A stretch of DNA of 64,000 bases from Prolixibacteraceae bacterium (lineage in GTDB: Bacteria > Bacteroidota > Bacteroidia > Bacteroidales > Prolixibacteraceae). The position numbers and the translations under genes are program-made. A model generated the notes under the pieces. That model did no database searches. It was not told the origin of the DNA and was given only the letters and a program-made list of their open reading frames with translations. The DNA lies in NCBI GenBank assembly GCA_019856515.1, contig CP082230.1:1364001-1428000 (forward strand), read 5' to 3'. Below, one piece after another: positions 53,498-63,619 of this stretch. How positions within the stretch are numbered: the first letter of the stretch is position 1; every line of letters starts with the position of its first letter.

Positions 53498-54073
53498 ATG
53501 AATATTTGTGTTTTTTGCTCTTCAGCAAACAATCTAAACGAAAAATATCAAACTACTGCACGTCAGTTAGGCGAAAAAATAGCCAAAGGAAATCACCAAC
53601 TTGTTTATGGCGGAGCAAAAGTCGGACTCATGCATATTGTGGCTGAGAATACAAGAAACCATGGTGCCCAAACCATTGGTATCGTGGCACAGGTTATTAA
53701 GAACAATAATGTTGCTTCAAGCAGTGACGATCAACAATTCATCACACCAACAATGCACGAAAGAAAAGCTCTAATGAGAGAGAAATCAGATGCTGTAATT
53801 GCACTCCCAGGTGGATTCGGAACTCTAGAGGAACTATTAGAAGTGCTAACATTGAAACAACTTGGAGAGATCAATATCCCAGTGGTTATTTTCAATATCG
53901 ACCACTATTATGATCATCTTATTGATCAATTTAAGACTGCTGTTAAAGATGGTTTTTCTAAAGAGGCCTATTTGGGTCTTTATCTTGAAACAACAAGTAT
54001 TGACGATGCATTTGAATATATTGAAACTTACAGAAACACTTCAGATAAAACTTCCATAACAAAGTGGAATTAA
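53498..54073 (+). CDS. LOG family protein (nucleoside-5'-monophosphate phosphoribohydrolase-like)
   Basis: 191 residues. Rossmann-like start MNICVFCSSANNLNEKY, then LVYGGAKVGLMHIVAENT, MHERKALMREKSDAVIALPGGFGTLEELLEVLTLKQLG with the family motif PGGxGTxxE. The family releases free bases (cytokinin type) from nucleoside monophosphates; in bacteria it is often a housekeeping phosphoribohydrolase. It follows the exonuclease after 5 bp and is convergent with dapF. Confidence 0.92.
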   Translation: MNICVFCSSANNLNEKYQTTARQLGEKIAKGNHQLVYGGAKVGLMHIVAENTRNHGAQTIGIVAQVIKNNNVASSSDDQQFITPTMHERKALMREKSDAVIALPGGFGTLEELLEVLTLKQLGEINIPVVIFNIDHYYDHLIDQFKTAVKDGFSKEAYLGLYLETTSIDDAFEYIETYRNTSDKTSITKWN

Positions 54074-54083
54074 TAAAGAGTAT

Positions 54084-54116
54084 CTATCGCTCTACATAAG
54101 TAAAGTGGAGCGATAG
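54084..54116. terminator. Hairpin between convergent LOG and dapF genes
   Basis: CTATCGCTC at 54084-54092 pairs with GAGCGATAG at 54108-54116. Likely shared terminator; T-runs are poor on both sides. Confidence 0.6.
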
Positions 54117-54128
54117 AGGCTATATATT

Positions 54129-54911
54129 CTATATATGTATCTCTCCATTAAAGACTCTTATAGCAGGACCTTTAAGCCATACATGTCGAAAGTGTTGTTC
54201 CGATTGCTGATCAAAGCGAACTTCTAATTCCCCTCCTTTAGCAAATACTTTGAACCTATCAAACTGACTATTCGACATGACACATGCCGAAATTGCAGCT
54301 GCTGTTACACCAGTGCCACAAGCCAATGTCTCATCTTCAACACCTCTTTCATAAGTTAGAACATGAAGAACATCCTTATCCATCTGAACAAAGTTGACAT
54401 TGGTTCCTTCTTTTGCAAAGCGATTATTGTAACGAATTTTTCGCCCCTCTTCAACCACATCGAGTCCTTCTAGCTGGCAGAAAGTAACATAGTGTGGTGA
54501 ACCTGTATTCAAGTAGAAATCCTCACCAACACGCTCTATACGATCGACATCGATCATCTCTAGATCAACAATCTGATCTTCATCCATTTTCGCTTTATGA
54601 ACTCCATCGACAGCAATAAATTCGACTTCATCTTCAAAAATGCCTAAAAAATGTGCGAAGGCAACGATACAACGCCCGCCATTACCACACATTGTAGCCT
54701 CTCGACCATCACTGTTATAATAACGCATACGAAAAGCATACAGGGCATCTGACTCTAGCAACATTAAGCCATCAGCACCCACACCAAAGCGCCTATCACA
54801 TAAATGACGAACTAACTCAATATTATTGGCATCAAATTTGTTATCTCTATTATCAATAATTACAAAATCATTACCAGCACCTTGATATTTATGAAATCTA
54901 TAACTTTTCAT
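54129..54911 (-). CDS. dapF: Diaminopimelate epimerase
   Basis: 260 residues. Both catalytic cysteine motifs are present: REATMCGNGGRCIVAFAHF and ETLACGTGVTAAAISA. The start KYQGAGNDFVIIDNRD and RRFGVGADGLMLLE are diagnostic, as is NTGSPHYVTFC. It interconverts LL- and meso-diaminopimelate for lysine and peptidoglycan synthesis, cytoplasmic. It is divergent from the HtrA gene, with 130 bp between the starts. Confidence 0.97.
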   Translation of the reverse strand: MKSYRFHKYQGAGNDFVIIDNRDNKFDANNIELVRHLCDRRFGVGADGLMLLESDALYAFRMRYYNSDGREATMCGNGGRCIVAFAHFLGIFEDEVEFIAVDGVHKAKMDEDQIVDLEMIDVDRIERVGEDFYLNTGSPHYVTFCQLEGLDVVEEGRKIRYNNRFAKEGTNVNFVQMDKDVLHVLTYERGVEDETLACGTGVTAAAISACVMSNSQFDRFKVFAKGGELEVRFDQQSEQHFRHVWLKGPAIRVFNGEIHI

Positions 54912-55040
54912 TACATATATTTAAATTATCTTTGAAACTACTTTAATTTATTAATCTACAACAAATAATTAAGACGTATAACAACCTTCTATCTTTTTAT
55001 CTATTTTACGTTAATTCAAAACTACAAAATAATAGTTGAC

Positions 55041-56495
55041 ATGAAAAATTTAAAAAGCCTTATCAAGTACCTATCTGTAGCATTCACTACAAGTTTACTA
55101 ACAATTTTAGGAGTTTTTACTATCATTTCAAACAAACAAGTAGCACATACTGATTATACATACAAGCAACCAGTACCGACACAGCTATCTAGTTTTAGTA
55201 GTAGTACAGCTCAACAATATCCAAATTTAACCAATGCAGCTGAGAAATCTGTTCATGCAGTGGTACATATTACAACACAAAAGGAGATGACTCATCAACC
55301 TCAATCTCTTTTTGATCTATTCTATGGAAATGGCTCAGGGAGTTACAACCAGCCTCAAGTACAACAGGCAAGTGGTTCAGGAGTTATCATCTCATCAGAT
55401 GGGTATATTGTCACAAACAACCACGTAATTGATGATGCCGATAACATTAAAGTCATTTTTGAAGAGAACAAAACATTCGATGCTAAACTAGTTGGAACGG
55501 ACCCTAATACAGACATTGCTATTTTGAAAGTTGAAGCAGAAGGACTTCCATATTTAGAGTGGGGAGACGCTCAAAAGCTGAAACTAGGAGAGTGGGTATT
55601 GGCTGTTGGAAACCCCTTTTCGCTTAACTCTACAGTGACCGCTGGTATCGTAAGTGCCAAATCAAGGTCCATAGGAATCATGTCTGGACAGATGGCATTA
55701 GAGTCGTTCATTCAAACAGATGCAGCGGTTAATCCAGGAAATTCAGGAGGGGCATTGGTTAATCAGTCTGGACAACTAGTCGGAATAAACACTGCAATAG
55801 CATCTAGAACAGGGAGTTATTCTGGTTATTCATTTGCTGTACCGTCGACCATTGCAAAAAAAGTAGTCGGTGATATACTTAAATATGGAGCCGTACAACG
55901 TGCTATATTAGGTGTACAAATCAGAGACAACAATAGCCAGCTAGCAGAAGAAGAAGATCTTGACATCACTTATGGTGCATATGTAGCAAGAGTAACGGAT
56001 GGTAGTGGTGCTGAGAAAGCAGGAATTGAAAGTGGAGATATTATTATTGCTGTTAACGAGCGTGCCATAAAAAACACCACACAACTTAGAGAGCAAGTTG
56101 GACAATACAGTCCTGGGAATACCGTTACTGTTAAGATAAATAGAGATGGGGATGAGAAAGAATTTACTGTCGAACTTCAAAACCTTAAAGGAAACACAAA
56201 CATCATTAAAGCGACAAACGATTTCCTTGGAGCGAAGTTTAAACCTTTAAATATTAATCAACAGAGAAAATTTAGCATCCAATACGGACTACAAGTCACC
56301 TCATTATCAGACGGCAAACTAAAAAATGCTGGAATAAAGAAAGGTTTTATCATTACTAGTGTTAACAATTATGCAGTTTCTTCCGTAAAAGAACTACAAG
56401 ATTTGGTAATGAATACCCCAACAAATAAACAAGTATTAATTGAAGGTGTTTACCCTAATGGCGAGTGGGCGTACCACATCTTCAAAAACAACTAA
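55041..56495 (+). CDS. Periplasmic HtrA/DegP-type serine protease with two PDZ domains
   Basis: 484 residues. An uncleaved or cleaved signal (LIKYLSVAFTTSLLTILGVFTII) is followed by a Ser/Gln-rich linker. The trypsin-like triad is His in YIVTNNHVIDDAD, Asp in DPNTDIAILKVE, and Ser in AAVNPGNSGGALVNQSG. PDZ1 runs about 285-375 (AILGVQIRD, GAEKAGIESGDIIIAVNE) and PDZ2 about 395-480 (GLQVTSLSDGKLKNAGIKKGFIITSVN). It degrades or refolds damaged envelope proteins. The rpoD promoter lies right behind it. Confidence 0.95.
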   Translation: MKNLKSLIKYLSVAFTTSLLTILGVFTIISNKQVAHTDYTYKQPVPTQLSSFSSSTAQQYPNLTNAAEKSVHAVVHITTQKEMTHQPQSLFDLFYGNGSGSYNQPQVQQASGSGVIISSDGYIVTNNHVIDDADNIKVIFEENKTFDAKLVGTDPNTDIAILKVEAEGLPYLEWGDAQKLKLGEWVLAVGNPFSLNSTVTAGIVSAKSRSIGIMSGQMALESFIQTDAAVNPGNSGGALVNQSGQLVGINTAIASRTGSYSGYSFAVPSTIAKKVVGDILKYGAVQRAILGVQIRDNNSQLAEEEDLDITYGAYVARVTDGSGAEKAGIESGDIIIAVNERAIKNTTQLREQVGQYSPGNTVTVKINRDGDEKEFTVELQNLKGNTNIIKATNDFLGAKFKPLNINQQRKFSIQYGLQVTSLSDGKLKNAGIKKGFIITSVNNYAVSSVKELQDLVMNTPTNKQVLIEGVYPNGEWAYHIFKNN

Positions 56496-56512
56496 TTTAT
56501 CATGTGCTATCG

Positions 56513-56544
56513 TTTGTTTTTATGAAAAACAATCGTTAAATTTG
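56513..56544 (+). promoter_or_regulatory. Bacteroidota-type promoter of rpoD
   Basis: TTTG at 56513-56516 and TAAATTTG at 56537-56544 are separated by 20 nt, an almost ideal TTTG-N20-TAnnTTTG promoter, 21 bp before the rpoD start codon. Confidence 0.8.
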
Positions 56545-56564
56545 CGCACTTTTAATCGGAGAGC

Positions 56565-57425
56565 ATGAGACAACTTAAGATCACAAAATCTATCACTAAC
56601 CGTGAGAGTGCTTCACTAGACAAGTATTTACAAGAAATTGGTAAAGAGGAGCTTATTACCGTTGAAGAAGAAGTAGAATTGGCTCAACGGATAAAAAAAG
56701 GAGACCAAGCAGCACTAGAGAAACTGACTAGAGCGAACTTGAGATTCGTTGTATCTGTTGCCAAGCAGTACCAAAATCAAGGACTTACACTTCCTGACCT
56801 TATTAACGAAGGAAACTTAGGTTTGATTAAAGCTGCAGAAAAATTCGACGAAACACGTGGATTTAAATTTATCTCCTATGCAGTATGGTGGATTCGCCAA
56901 TCTATACTACAAGCATTGGCTGAGCAGTCACGTATCGTTCGTCTACCTCTAAATCAGGTAGGATCTCTAAATAAGATCAATAAAGCATTCTCTAAATTTG
57001 AGCAGGAGCACGAAAGAAAGCCTTCTCCTGAAGAGCTAGCGGAAACGCTTGACCTTCCTGCAGACAAAGTATCAGATACCCTTAGAGTTTCTGGTAGACA
57101 TGTTTCTGTAGATGCACCTTTTGTCGACGGGGAAGACAACAGTTTATTAGATGTACTAGTAAACGATGATTCACCAAATGCAGATAGAAGTTTGATTGGA
57201 GAATCTCTTGCAAAAGAAATTGAACGTTCTCTTGCGACCCTTACTGAAAGAGAAGCGGATATTATTCGTATGTTCTTTGGTATTGGATGTCAAGAAATGA
57301 CTCTTGAAGAGATTGGAGAACGTTTCGGGCTTACAAGAGAGCGCGTACGTCAGATCAAAGAAAAAGCAATCAGAAGATTGAGACACACCTCTAGAAGTAA
57401 ACTTCTTAAAAGTTACTTAGGTTAA
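56565..57425 (+). CDS. rpoD: Primary sigma-70 factor
   Basis: 286 residues, the short form without region 1.1 seen throughout Bacteroidota. Region 1.2 is [19 protein letters not shown]. Region 2 includes [36 protein letters not shown] and [19 protein letters not shown]. Region 3 covers [14 protein letters not shown], and region 4 has [28 protein letters not shown] for -33 recognition. It directs RNA polymerase to TTTG/TAnnTTTG promoters, including its own. Complete and terminated by a strong hairpin. Confidence 0.97.
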   Translation: MRQLKITKSITNRESASLDKYLQEIGKEELITVEEEVELAQRIKKGDQAALEKLTRANLRFVVSVAKQYQNQGLTLPDLINEGNLGLIKAAEKFDETRGFKFISYAVWWIRQSILQALAEQSRIVRLPLNQVGSLNKINKAFSKFEQEHERKPSPEELAETLDLPADKVSDTLRVSGRHVSVDAPFVDGEDNSLLDVLVNDDSPNADRSLIGESLAKEIERSLATLTEREADIIRMFFGIGCQEMTLEEIGERFGLTRERVRQIKEKAIRRLRHTSRSKLLKSYLG

Positions 57426-57449
57426 GTTGTCAGAAATAGATATTACGAA

Positions 57450-57481
57450 AGGCTACCATATTTTATGGTAGCCTTTTCTTG
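57450..57481 (+). terminator. Rho-independent terminator of rpoD
   Basis: AAGGCTACCATA pairs with (T)ATGGTAGCCTT across a short T loop, followed by TTCTTG. Confidence 0.9.
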
Positions 57482-57509
57482 TAGGAACCTATTCTAAATA
57501 TTATCTTTG
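57479..57509 (+). promoter_or_regulatory. Promoter of the second sulfatase gene
   Basis: TTG at 57479-57481 and TATCTTTG at 57502-57509 with a 20-nt spacer, 25 bp before the start codon at 57535. The -33 half overlaps the tail of the rpoD terminator. Confidence 0.7.
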
Positions 57510-57534
57510 ACATACAACCTATAAAACAAACATT

Positions 57535-59013
57535 ATGAGACAAACTTGTAAAATAAGTAGCTACATACTTTTTGCAATGCTCACAAGCAGTTGTATAAAA
57601 GCAGAAAAAAAACAACCACCCAATATTCTGTTTATTGCAATAGATGATCTGAGACCGGACTTAGCATGTTATGGCAACAAATATGTCAAATCACCAAATC
57701 TAGATCAACTTGCTAAAGAGGGAGCTCTCTTCACAAACCATTTCACCAATATACCTACATGTGGAGCCTCAAGGCATTCGATGTTAACAGGCTTATATCC
57801 AAAAACCACCAAACAACTTGGCAATGCAGCAAGTGAACATGCTTTTCATAAAAAGAACAGCTCTGGTATGCCTGAAACTTTTATTGCTCGAATAAAAAAA
57901 AGAGGGTATCACACTATTGGGATAGGGAAAATAAGCCACTCTACCGATGGATATATTTATAAATATAAAGAACAACCATCAAAAATTAGAGAGCTGCCAA
58001 ACAGTTGGGATGAACTACTATTTGACTACAGTAAATGGGGAACAGGGTGGAATGCATTTTTTGGCTATGCTAATGGCGAAAACAGACAATCACTAAATAA
58101 GCAAGTTAAACCTTATGAGATAGCAGATGTAGACGACACCGGTTATATTGATGGTGTGACTGCAAATCTTGCAATAAAGAGATTAGGACAACTAAAAAAT
58201 GAAAAAAAGCCCTTCTTCTTAGCTGTTGGTTTTTTTAAACCTCACCTCCCGTTCAATGCACCAAAAAAATATTGGGACCTATACAACAGAGAAGACCTTC
58301 CAGCATCAAGTAATCCAAATATCCCAAAGGGAGTCCATAAGGCATCTCTTCATCAAAGTAAAGAGTTTAATCTATACCATTGCGGTGACGAACATCTTGA
58401 CCTTACCCATAAAGCATCTGAAGAATACTCACGAAAGCTACACCATGCCTATTATGCGTGCATTTCCTATGTAGACCAACAGGTAGGAAAGGTAATCAAC
58501 GAGTTAAAAAAACAAGGGCTAGACAAGAACACCATAATTGTTGTTTGGGGAGATCACGGATGGCATCTTGGAGATCAACATGTATGGGGAAAACACACCT
58601 TATTTGAAAATGCACTACGAAGCACGTTAATCATCAAAGACCCGCGAAGCAAAAAAAGTGGAGTAGTAATATCAAATATTGTAGAATCAGTGGACCTCTA
58701 CCCTACGATATGTGAAATAGCAGAAGTCCCTAAGCCACAAAATATCAATGGAGAGACAATGGTTCCTCTTCTTTATGGAGATACTACACGCCAAAAGAAC
58801 TATGCTTATGGTTACTTTAACAAAGGTGTTACCCTTCGAAATGAACAATATAGATTGATCAAGTATTTTCGAAATGAAAAACCTACAATTGAACTGTATG
58901 ACCATAAAACAGATCCCTTAGAAGATGAGAATATCGCAGAACAAAACAGCAATATTATCAAACAACTTCTTCCGATCCTAGAGAAAGGAAACACAGGACT
59001 GTACGGTTACTAA
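57535..59013 (+). CDS. Sulfatase lipoprotein, iduronate-2-sulfatase-like
   Basis: 492 residues. Lipobox MLTSSC gives an envelope lipoprotein. FIAIDDLRPDLACYGNKYVKSPN supplies the metal Asp pair. The formylglycine motif is CGASR with Cys76 (CxAxR type). GMPETFIARIKKRGYHTIGIGKISH, FFLAVGFFKPHLPFNAPKKYWDLY and VVWGDHGWHLGDQHVWGKHTLFE are hallmarks of the iduronate-2-sulfatase branch. It likely removes 2-O-type sulfate from a uronic-acid-containing polysaccharide. No polysaccharide locus surrounds it; it lies alone between two terminators. Confidence 0.92.
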   Translation: MRQTCKISSYILFAMLTSSCIKAEKKQPPNILFIAIDDLRPDLACYGNKYVKSPNLDQLAKEGALFTNHFTNIPTCGASRHSMLTGLYPKTTKQLGNAASEHAFHKKNSSGMPETFIARIKKRGYHTIGIGKISHSTDGYIYKYKEQPSKIRELPNSWDELLFDYSKWGTGWNAFFGYANGENRQSLNKQVKPYEIADVDDTGYIDGVTANLAIKRLGQLKNEKKPFFLAVGFFKPHLPFNAPKKYWDLYNREDLPASSNPNIPKGVHKASLHQSKEFNLYHCGDEHLDLTHKASEEYSRKLHHAYYACISYVDQQVGKVINELKKQGLDKNTIIVVWGDHGWHLGDQHVWGKHTLFENALRSTLIIKDPRSKKSGVVISNIVESVDLYPTICEIAEVPKPQNINGETMVPLLYGDTTRQKNYAYGYFNKGVTLRNEQYRLIKYFRNEKPTIELYDHKTDPLEDENIAEQNSNIIKQLLPILEKGNTGLYGY

Positions 59014-59023
59014 AAAAATGAAG

Positions 59024-59056
59024 AGGGTGTCCACCCAAATGAACACCCTCTTCTTC
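59024..59056. terminator. Bidirectional terminator between convergent sulfatase and fabV
   Basis: GAAGAGGGTGT pairs perfectly with ACACCCTCTTC, followed by TTCT on the plus strand. Confidence 0.88.
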
Positions 59057-59074
59057 TATCTTGTGATATATCTC

Positions 59075-60268
59075 TTATTGAATACTCTTCACAGATGTAG
59101 TCTCATCTACATCCGCAGTGTAATCAACCCCCTCAATATCAAATCCGAATAAACTCATAAAATCATGCTTATATCCTTCTAAATCTCCAATCTCAGCAAG
59201 ATTATCAGAATCAGCGATATCCCACAGTTTTGAGACCTTCTCTTGGATATCATCTCTCATCTCCCAATCATCAACGCGAATACGTCCTTTCTCATCTACT
59301 GGAATTTCAGATCCTGTATACAGACGTTCACTATACAAACGTTGAATCTGTTCGATACATCCTTCATGAATATTCGCTTCTTTCATCACTTTGAATAGTA
59401 GTGATATATAAAGAGGAATAACAGGAATAGCTGAACTTGCTTGAGTAACTAATGCTTTATTTACTGAAACATATGCCTCACCATGGATTGATGACAACTT
59501 CTCAGTCAACTCATGAGCTGTAGCCTCTAGATGATCTTTTGCTTTTCCGATAGTACCATTTCTATAGATAGGGAAAGTGATCTCAGGGCCAATGTATGAA
59601 TAAGCCACAGTCTTTACTCCGTCAGCCAAAACACCAGCTTCAGCCAATGCTTCCATCCATAATCTCCAATCATCACCACCCATTACCTGAACCGTATTCG
59701 CAATCTCCTCTTCATCCTTAATTGGTTGAATAGAAACTTCAGACACTTTTCCTGTATGGAAGTCCACTGTTTTATTAGAATACTCCCCATCAATAGGCTT
59801 TAACACAGATCTGTATGTCTGACCATCAACTGGATTAGTACGGCGAGGAGAAGCCAAACTGTAAATCACTAAATCTACCTCTCCTAGGTCTTTCTTAATG
59901 GCCTCAATAGCCTCCGCTTTCACTTCATTCGAGAAAGCATCACCATTAATTGTTTTTGCATAAAGACCCTCTTCTTCAGCAAATTTTTCAAATGCAGCAG
60001 TATTATACCACCCTGCTGTTCCAGGCTTACCTTCGACACCCGGCTTTTCAAAACACACTCCTAGGGTTGCAGCATTTGACCCAAAAGCACTTGTGATACG
60101 TGAAGCCAAACCGAAACCTGTTGATGAACCAATAACAAGTACTTTTTTAGCACCCTCAATGGCTCCTTTAGATTTCACATAATTGATCTGATTCAACACA
60201 TTTTGTTCACATCCCTTTGGGTGAGAAGTAAAACAAATGAAACCTCTCATTTTTGGTTCAATAATCAT
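59075..60268 (-). CDS. fabV: Trans-2-enoyl-ACP/CoA reductase
   Basis: 397 residues, the full FabV length. Marks are MIIEPKMRGFICFTSHPKGCEQNV, the NAD-binding KKVLVIGSSTGFGLASRI, VIYSLASPRRTNP, and the catalytic Tyr-x8-Lys as YRNGTIGKAK. It performs the last reduction of each fatty-acid elongation round and is insensitive to triclosan in characterised relatives. Transcribed alone, convergent with the sulfatase. Confidence 0.96.
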   Translation of the reverse strand: MIIEPKMRGFICFTSHPKGCEQNVLNQINYVKSKGAIEGAKKVLVIGSSTGFGLASRITSAFGSNAATLGVCFEKPGVEGKPGTAGWYNTAAFEKFAEEEGLYAKTINGDAFSNEVKAEAIEAIKKDLGEVDLVIYSLASPRRTNPVDGQTYRSVLKPIDGEYSNKTVDFHTGKVSEVSIQPIKDEEEIANTVQVMGGDDWRLWMEALAEAGVLADGVKTVAYSYIGPEITFPIYRNGTIGKAKDHLEATAHELTEKLSSIHGEAYVSVNKALVTQASSAIPVIPLYISLLFKVMKEANIHEGCIEQIQRLYSERLYTGSEIPVDEKGRIRVDDWEMRDDIQEKVSKLWDIADSDNLAEIGDLEGYKHDFMSLFGFDIEGVDYTADVDETTSVKSIQ

Positions 60269-60479
60269 ACTGTAAATATTTTATTCAAGAATATATTTCT
60301 TATTCAAACAACACGGCTCATACTACAAAGCATCCGTGTCAACTCTAATACAAACTTAATAACTCTATATCTGTTTACAACGCAATTTAATTCAAAAAGA
60401 AGTCATCGAAACCGATTTTAGATACAAAAAGCATCAAAACATCGAACAGCTTAGATTAATAGTTTATTTTTATCTCTAC

Positions 60480-62546
60480 TTAAGACTTCTTTTTCTCCTT
60501 AGGATAGGCAATCCTAGAGTGATAAACATTTACAAGTTGGTCTAAATAACATCGTTTTAGAGCTGTTATTTGCGCAAAAGTAATGGGTGCATGATCCAAC
60601 TGTCCCATCTCTATCTTACTATCGAAGATCTGATCAATCAACTTCTTTAAATTCTCTTCACTCTTATCTGTCAAGCTCCTAGAGGCTGCCTCTATTGCAT
60701 CAGAGAACATGACCACAGCTTGCTCTTTTGTCACAGGATTAGGACCAGGATAGGAGAACTTCGATTTATCAATTAAAACGCCATCATCTGCATTGTTTTT
60801 GCTCATCACATAAAAATACCCTGTCACCCCCGTACCATGATGTGAAGTTATAAAATCAGCAATTGGCTTTGGAAGATTATGTTTTTTTGCCAACTCCATA
60901 CCACCAGTCACATGTCCAATAATGATCTTAGCACTCTCTTCCGGAGATAATCGATCGTGAGGATTCACACCACCCACTTGATTTTCGGTATAAAAGGTAG
61001 GATGAATCATTTTTCCAATATCATGATACAAGGCACCTGCCCTTGCTAAATTAGCATCTGCTTCGATCTCCATAGCTGCCCTCTCTGATAAGTTCGCCAC
61101 TTGATTAGAATGCTGAAAAGTACCAGGAGCTTCATTAGACAACTTTCTCAATAAAGGCTGCTGGTTAATATTTGACAACTCCAACAGAGTAAAATCAGAC
61201 ATAAAACCAAATGCTTTTTCTGACACATAAGCAAGGGGCTGAGCCAAATTAACCAATAGAGCATGTAGAAAAAACCACTTGATCATCGACCAGTTTACCG
61301 CCGATATATTTCCATCTTGAATTAATGAGATCGCAATGTATCCAACCAAGAACGTCATAAAGACAACCAGTGAGGTCAGTACCCAATGCCCTCTTTTCTT
61401 TAATGTCCTTAAAGACATAACAGCTGCCGTACCAGCAATAAATTGCAAAAACAGATACTCATATCCATTCGGAGCAAAATAACCGATCATGACCACTAAA
61501 ATAGTGTTCGTAAAAATGGCTATTCTACGCCCAAGAAAAGAGTAAGCCAAAATAGCAAAAATAGAGACTGGGAAAAGATACAAGTTAAGATCTGGAACTT
61601 GGCTAATAAGTCGAGCAGACACCACTGCTATAACCACTAAAACAAAAAGATATAAGACCTGTTTTATATTCTCACTTATCTCTGGATAAAAATCATATAT
61701 ATACAGAATAAGAAGGGTTACCAGAATAGTTATAAAAAGGAGCATCCCCAAAGAGACCAGCATGTTATTGACATTCATTCCTCCAACCTCTTTGATACTC
61801 GACTGCATCGACTCCAATATATTATATATCTGAGGGGTTATTAAATCTCCTTGCGCAACAATTCGCTCTCCTTCTTGAACCATCCCTCTGGTATGAGAAA
61901 TTGAGGCTAGCAACTCAATCTTAGCTTTCTTAGAAACTTCCTTCTCATAAAAAAGATTTGTCTCGATATATTTTGAAGGATTCAATGACGAAACCAATAG
62001 AGATGAACGTTTTCCTGGCCGATCGTACTGCTTCCACTTCTGAGAAATATGTTGAAATGCATCTTTCAATGAGTACAAACGACCAACCGGCTGGGGCTGC
62101 ACCACTCGATCTCTAAGAATCGATACATCTGAAATACTATCCAATAAACCATTATTAACGATTACCTGCTCTAACACACCTCTTCGATATACAGAATCGA
62201 GCACAGCAACAAACCATGACTCCTCAACGGAATTAAAACCAATCAATCCTCGGATATCTTCCTTGAGATACCTGATATTTTTATCAGAAACACTATCATT
62301 CAGTGTAAAATAAGGCTGATAGCCCTTCATTGCAATACGCTCCTCCTCCTTTAGCTCTTGCTTGTTTTTCGCAATGGCAAAACTAAAAGGTGCATACAAT
62401 GTTTCATGACGCCATGGCTTTCCTTCTTGATATTCATATCGAAAGTTCTTTTCACGAGGAAAAGCAAAGAAAAGCATAGCAATGGTCGACACACAGATCA
62501 AAAGAATATACACTTTATGCCCAAAAGGATGTGGTTTGTTTTCCAT
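60480..62546 (-). CDS. 7TM-HD family phosphodiesterase (PgpH-like)
   Basis: 688 residues with the PgpH layout: an N-terminal membrane helix, an extracytoplasmic 7TMR-HDED domain (about 35-265), seven membrane segments (about 270-465), and a cytoplasmic HD domain. The HD site is visible as GTFQHSNQVANLSERAA, RAGALYHDIGKMIHPTFY, IIIGHVTGGMELAKK and ITSHHGTGVTGYFY, then FSDAIEAASRSL. PgpH enzymes hydrolyse c-di-AMP in response to an external signal. In Bacteroidota the nucleotide is inferred, not shown. Complete, with a shared divergent region before the NlpC/P60 gene. Confidence 0.93.
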   Translation of the reverse strand: MENKPHPFGHKVYILLICVSTIAMLFFAFPREKNFRYEYQEGKPWRHETLYAPFSFAIAKNKQELKEEERIAMKGYQPYFTLNDSVSDKNIRYLKEDIRGLIGFNSVEESWFVAVLDSVYRRGVLEQVIVNNGLLDSISDVSILRDRVVQPQPVGRLYSLKDAFQHISQKWKQYDRPGKRSSLLVSSLNPSKYIETNLFYEKEVSKKAKIELLASISHTRGMVQEGERIVAQGDLITPQIYNILESMQSSIKEVGGMNVNNMLVSLGMLLFITILVTLLILYIYDFYPEISENIKQVLYLFVLVVIAVVSARLISQVPDLNLYLFPVSIFAILAYSFLGRRIAIFTNTILVVMIGYFAPNGYEYLFLQFIAGTAAVMSLRTLKKRGHWVLTSLVVFMTFLVGYIAISLIQDGNISAVNWSMIKWFFLHALLVNLAQPLAYVSEKAFGFMSDFTLLELSNINQQPLLRKLSNEAPGTFQHSNQVANLSERAAMEIEADANLARAGALYHDIGKMIHPTFYTENQVGGVNPHDRLSPEESAKIIIGHVTGGMELAKKHNLPKPIADFITSHHGTGVTGYFYVMSKNNADDGVLIDKSKFSYPGPNPVTKEQAVVMFSDAIEAASRSLTDKSEENLKKLIDQIFDSKIEMGQLDHAPITFAQITALKRCYLDQLVNVYHSRIAYPKEKKKS

Positions 62547-62698
62547 AAGTTATTACTCAAGTTACACAAATGAACAGCTTCAATATCTATTATGAATTCT
62601 TATTGAAAATGATTAATTTACACAAAAATAAGCAATTCTAAATGTTTTCTCCCAACAATCGAGACCAATATTTAAGCCAACTAAAATGATCTTACATC

Positions 62699-63415
62699 AT
62701 GAACAAATTTGGAACAATCAACTGTAGCAATATCTCCATCTATAAAAATCACAATTTCCAAAGTGAAGTCGTATCCGAAGTGTTATGGGGTGAACCTTTT
62801 ACAATCACTGAGAGCAATATATCTTGGTCCAAAATAAAGCTTCTATTTGATCAGTATGAAGGATGGATACCAACTCCGAATATTGTCTATATCAACAAAG
62901 AATCGGCCAATATATTAGATCAAAATCAAATCCCTGTTCACTCTTTTTCTCTTCACCATAAAATCACAAATATTGACCCAACAAAAGATATTCACATTCA
63001 TCTTCCTCTTGGTGCAATGATCCATGAATCGTCAAGAAAACAACCTTCCTTACAACGAATCATTCTCCATATGATTGGTGTTTCTTATAAATGGGGAGGC
63101 CGATGTTCCTATGGGATCGACTGTTCTGGCTTCACTCAATTACTTTACAAATTTCTTCGAATAAGATTGCCTAGAGATGCCAAAGATCAAGCTAAAGTTG
63201 GAATGACGGTCCCTTTTGGAGAACATAAGTTTGGCGACCTTGCCTTCTTTGGAAAAGATGAACAAAACATCACACATGTTGGTTTCATTGAAAGTGAACA
63301 AATGTTAGTACATGCTTCAGGCGTGGTACAAAAGGAGCTTTTAACAGAGCAAGGCATATTCAACAACCAAGGAACACAAACACATCACCTTCTGTTGATT
63401 AAAAGAATAAAATAG
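62699..63415 (+). CDS. NlpC/P60 (C40) peptidoglycan endopeptidase with SH3 domain
   Basis: 238 residues with no obvious signal peptide. Residues about 1-65 form a bacterial SH3-like domain (FQSEVVSEVLWGEPFTITE, YEGWIPTPNIVY). The C40 catalytic domain follows: GVSYKWGGRCSYGIDCSGFTQLLY with the nucleophile Cys, RLPRDAKDQAKVG, FGDLAFFG, HVGFIE with the His, and MLVHASG. It cleaves the gamma-D-Glu-diaminopimelate bond in wall peptides, and may recycle imported muropeptides if it is cytoplasmic, as the missing signal suggests. Confidence 0.93.
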   Translation: MNKFGTINCSNISIYKNHNFQSEVVSEVLWGEPFTITESNISWSKIKLLFDQYEGWIPTPNIVYINKESANILDQNQIPVHSFSLHHKITNIDPTKDIHIHLPLGAMIHESSRKQPSLQRIILHMIGVSYKWGGRCSYGIDCSGFTQLLYKFLRIRLPRDAKDQAKVGMTVPFGEHKFGDLAFFGKDEQNITHVGFIESEQMLVHASGVVQKELLTEQGIFNNQGTQTHHLLLIKRIK

Positions 63416-63421
63416 CGGATT

Positions 63422-63511
63422 ATGGAAAATACTCATCTTATTATTTACGGCATGGCAGTTATTATAGTAATCTATCTATCATGTACATGCTCTAATAAAA
63501 AAAAGAAATAA
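63422..63511 (+). CDS. Possible 29-residue single-pass membrane peptide
   Basis: ATG at 63422, 6 bp after the NlpC/P60 stop. The product MENTHLIIYGMAVIIVIYLS plus CTCSNKKKK has one hydrophobic helix and a positive tail, with a CxC pair at the membrane edge. The topology is plausible for a small membrane protein, but at this length chance cannot be excluded. Confidence 0.4.
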   Translation: MENTHLIIYGMAVIIVIYLSCTCSNKKKK

Positions 63512-63531
63512 TACCGCTTGAAATTGACTAA

Positions 63532-63564
63532 TTGCCTTTTTTGTTAAAAAAGTTCCTATATTTG
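63532..63564 (+). promoter_or_regulatory. Promoter of the NUDIX gene
   Basis: TTG at 63532-63534 and TATATTTG at 63557-63564 with a 22-nt spacer, 55 bp before the start codon at 63620. Confidence 0.6.
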
Positions 63565-63619
63565 AGAGCTTAAACAATAATGATTTATCATTCATTAAAT
63601 CCATTTAACTTATTCGATA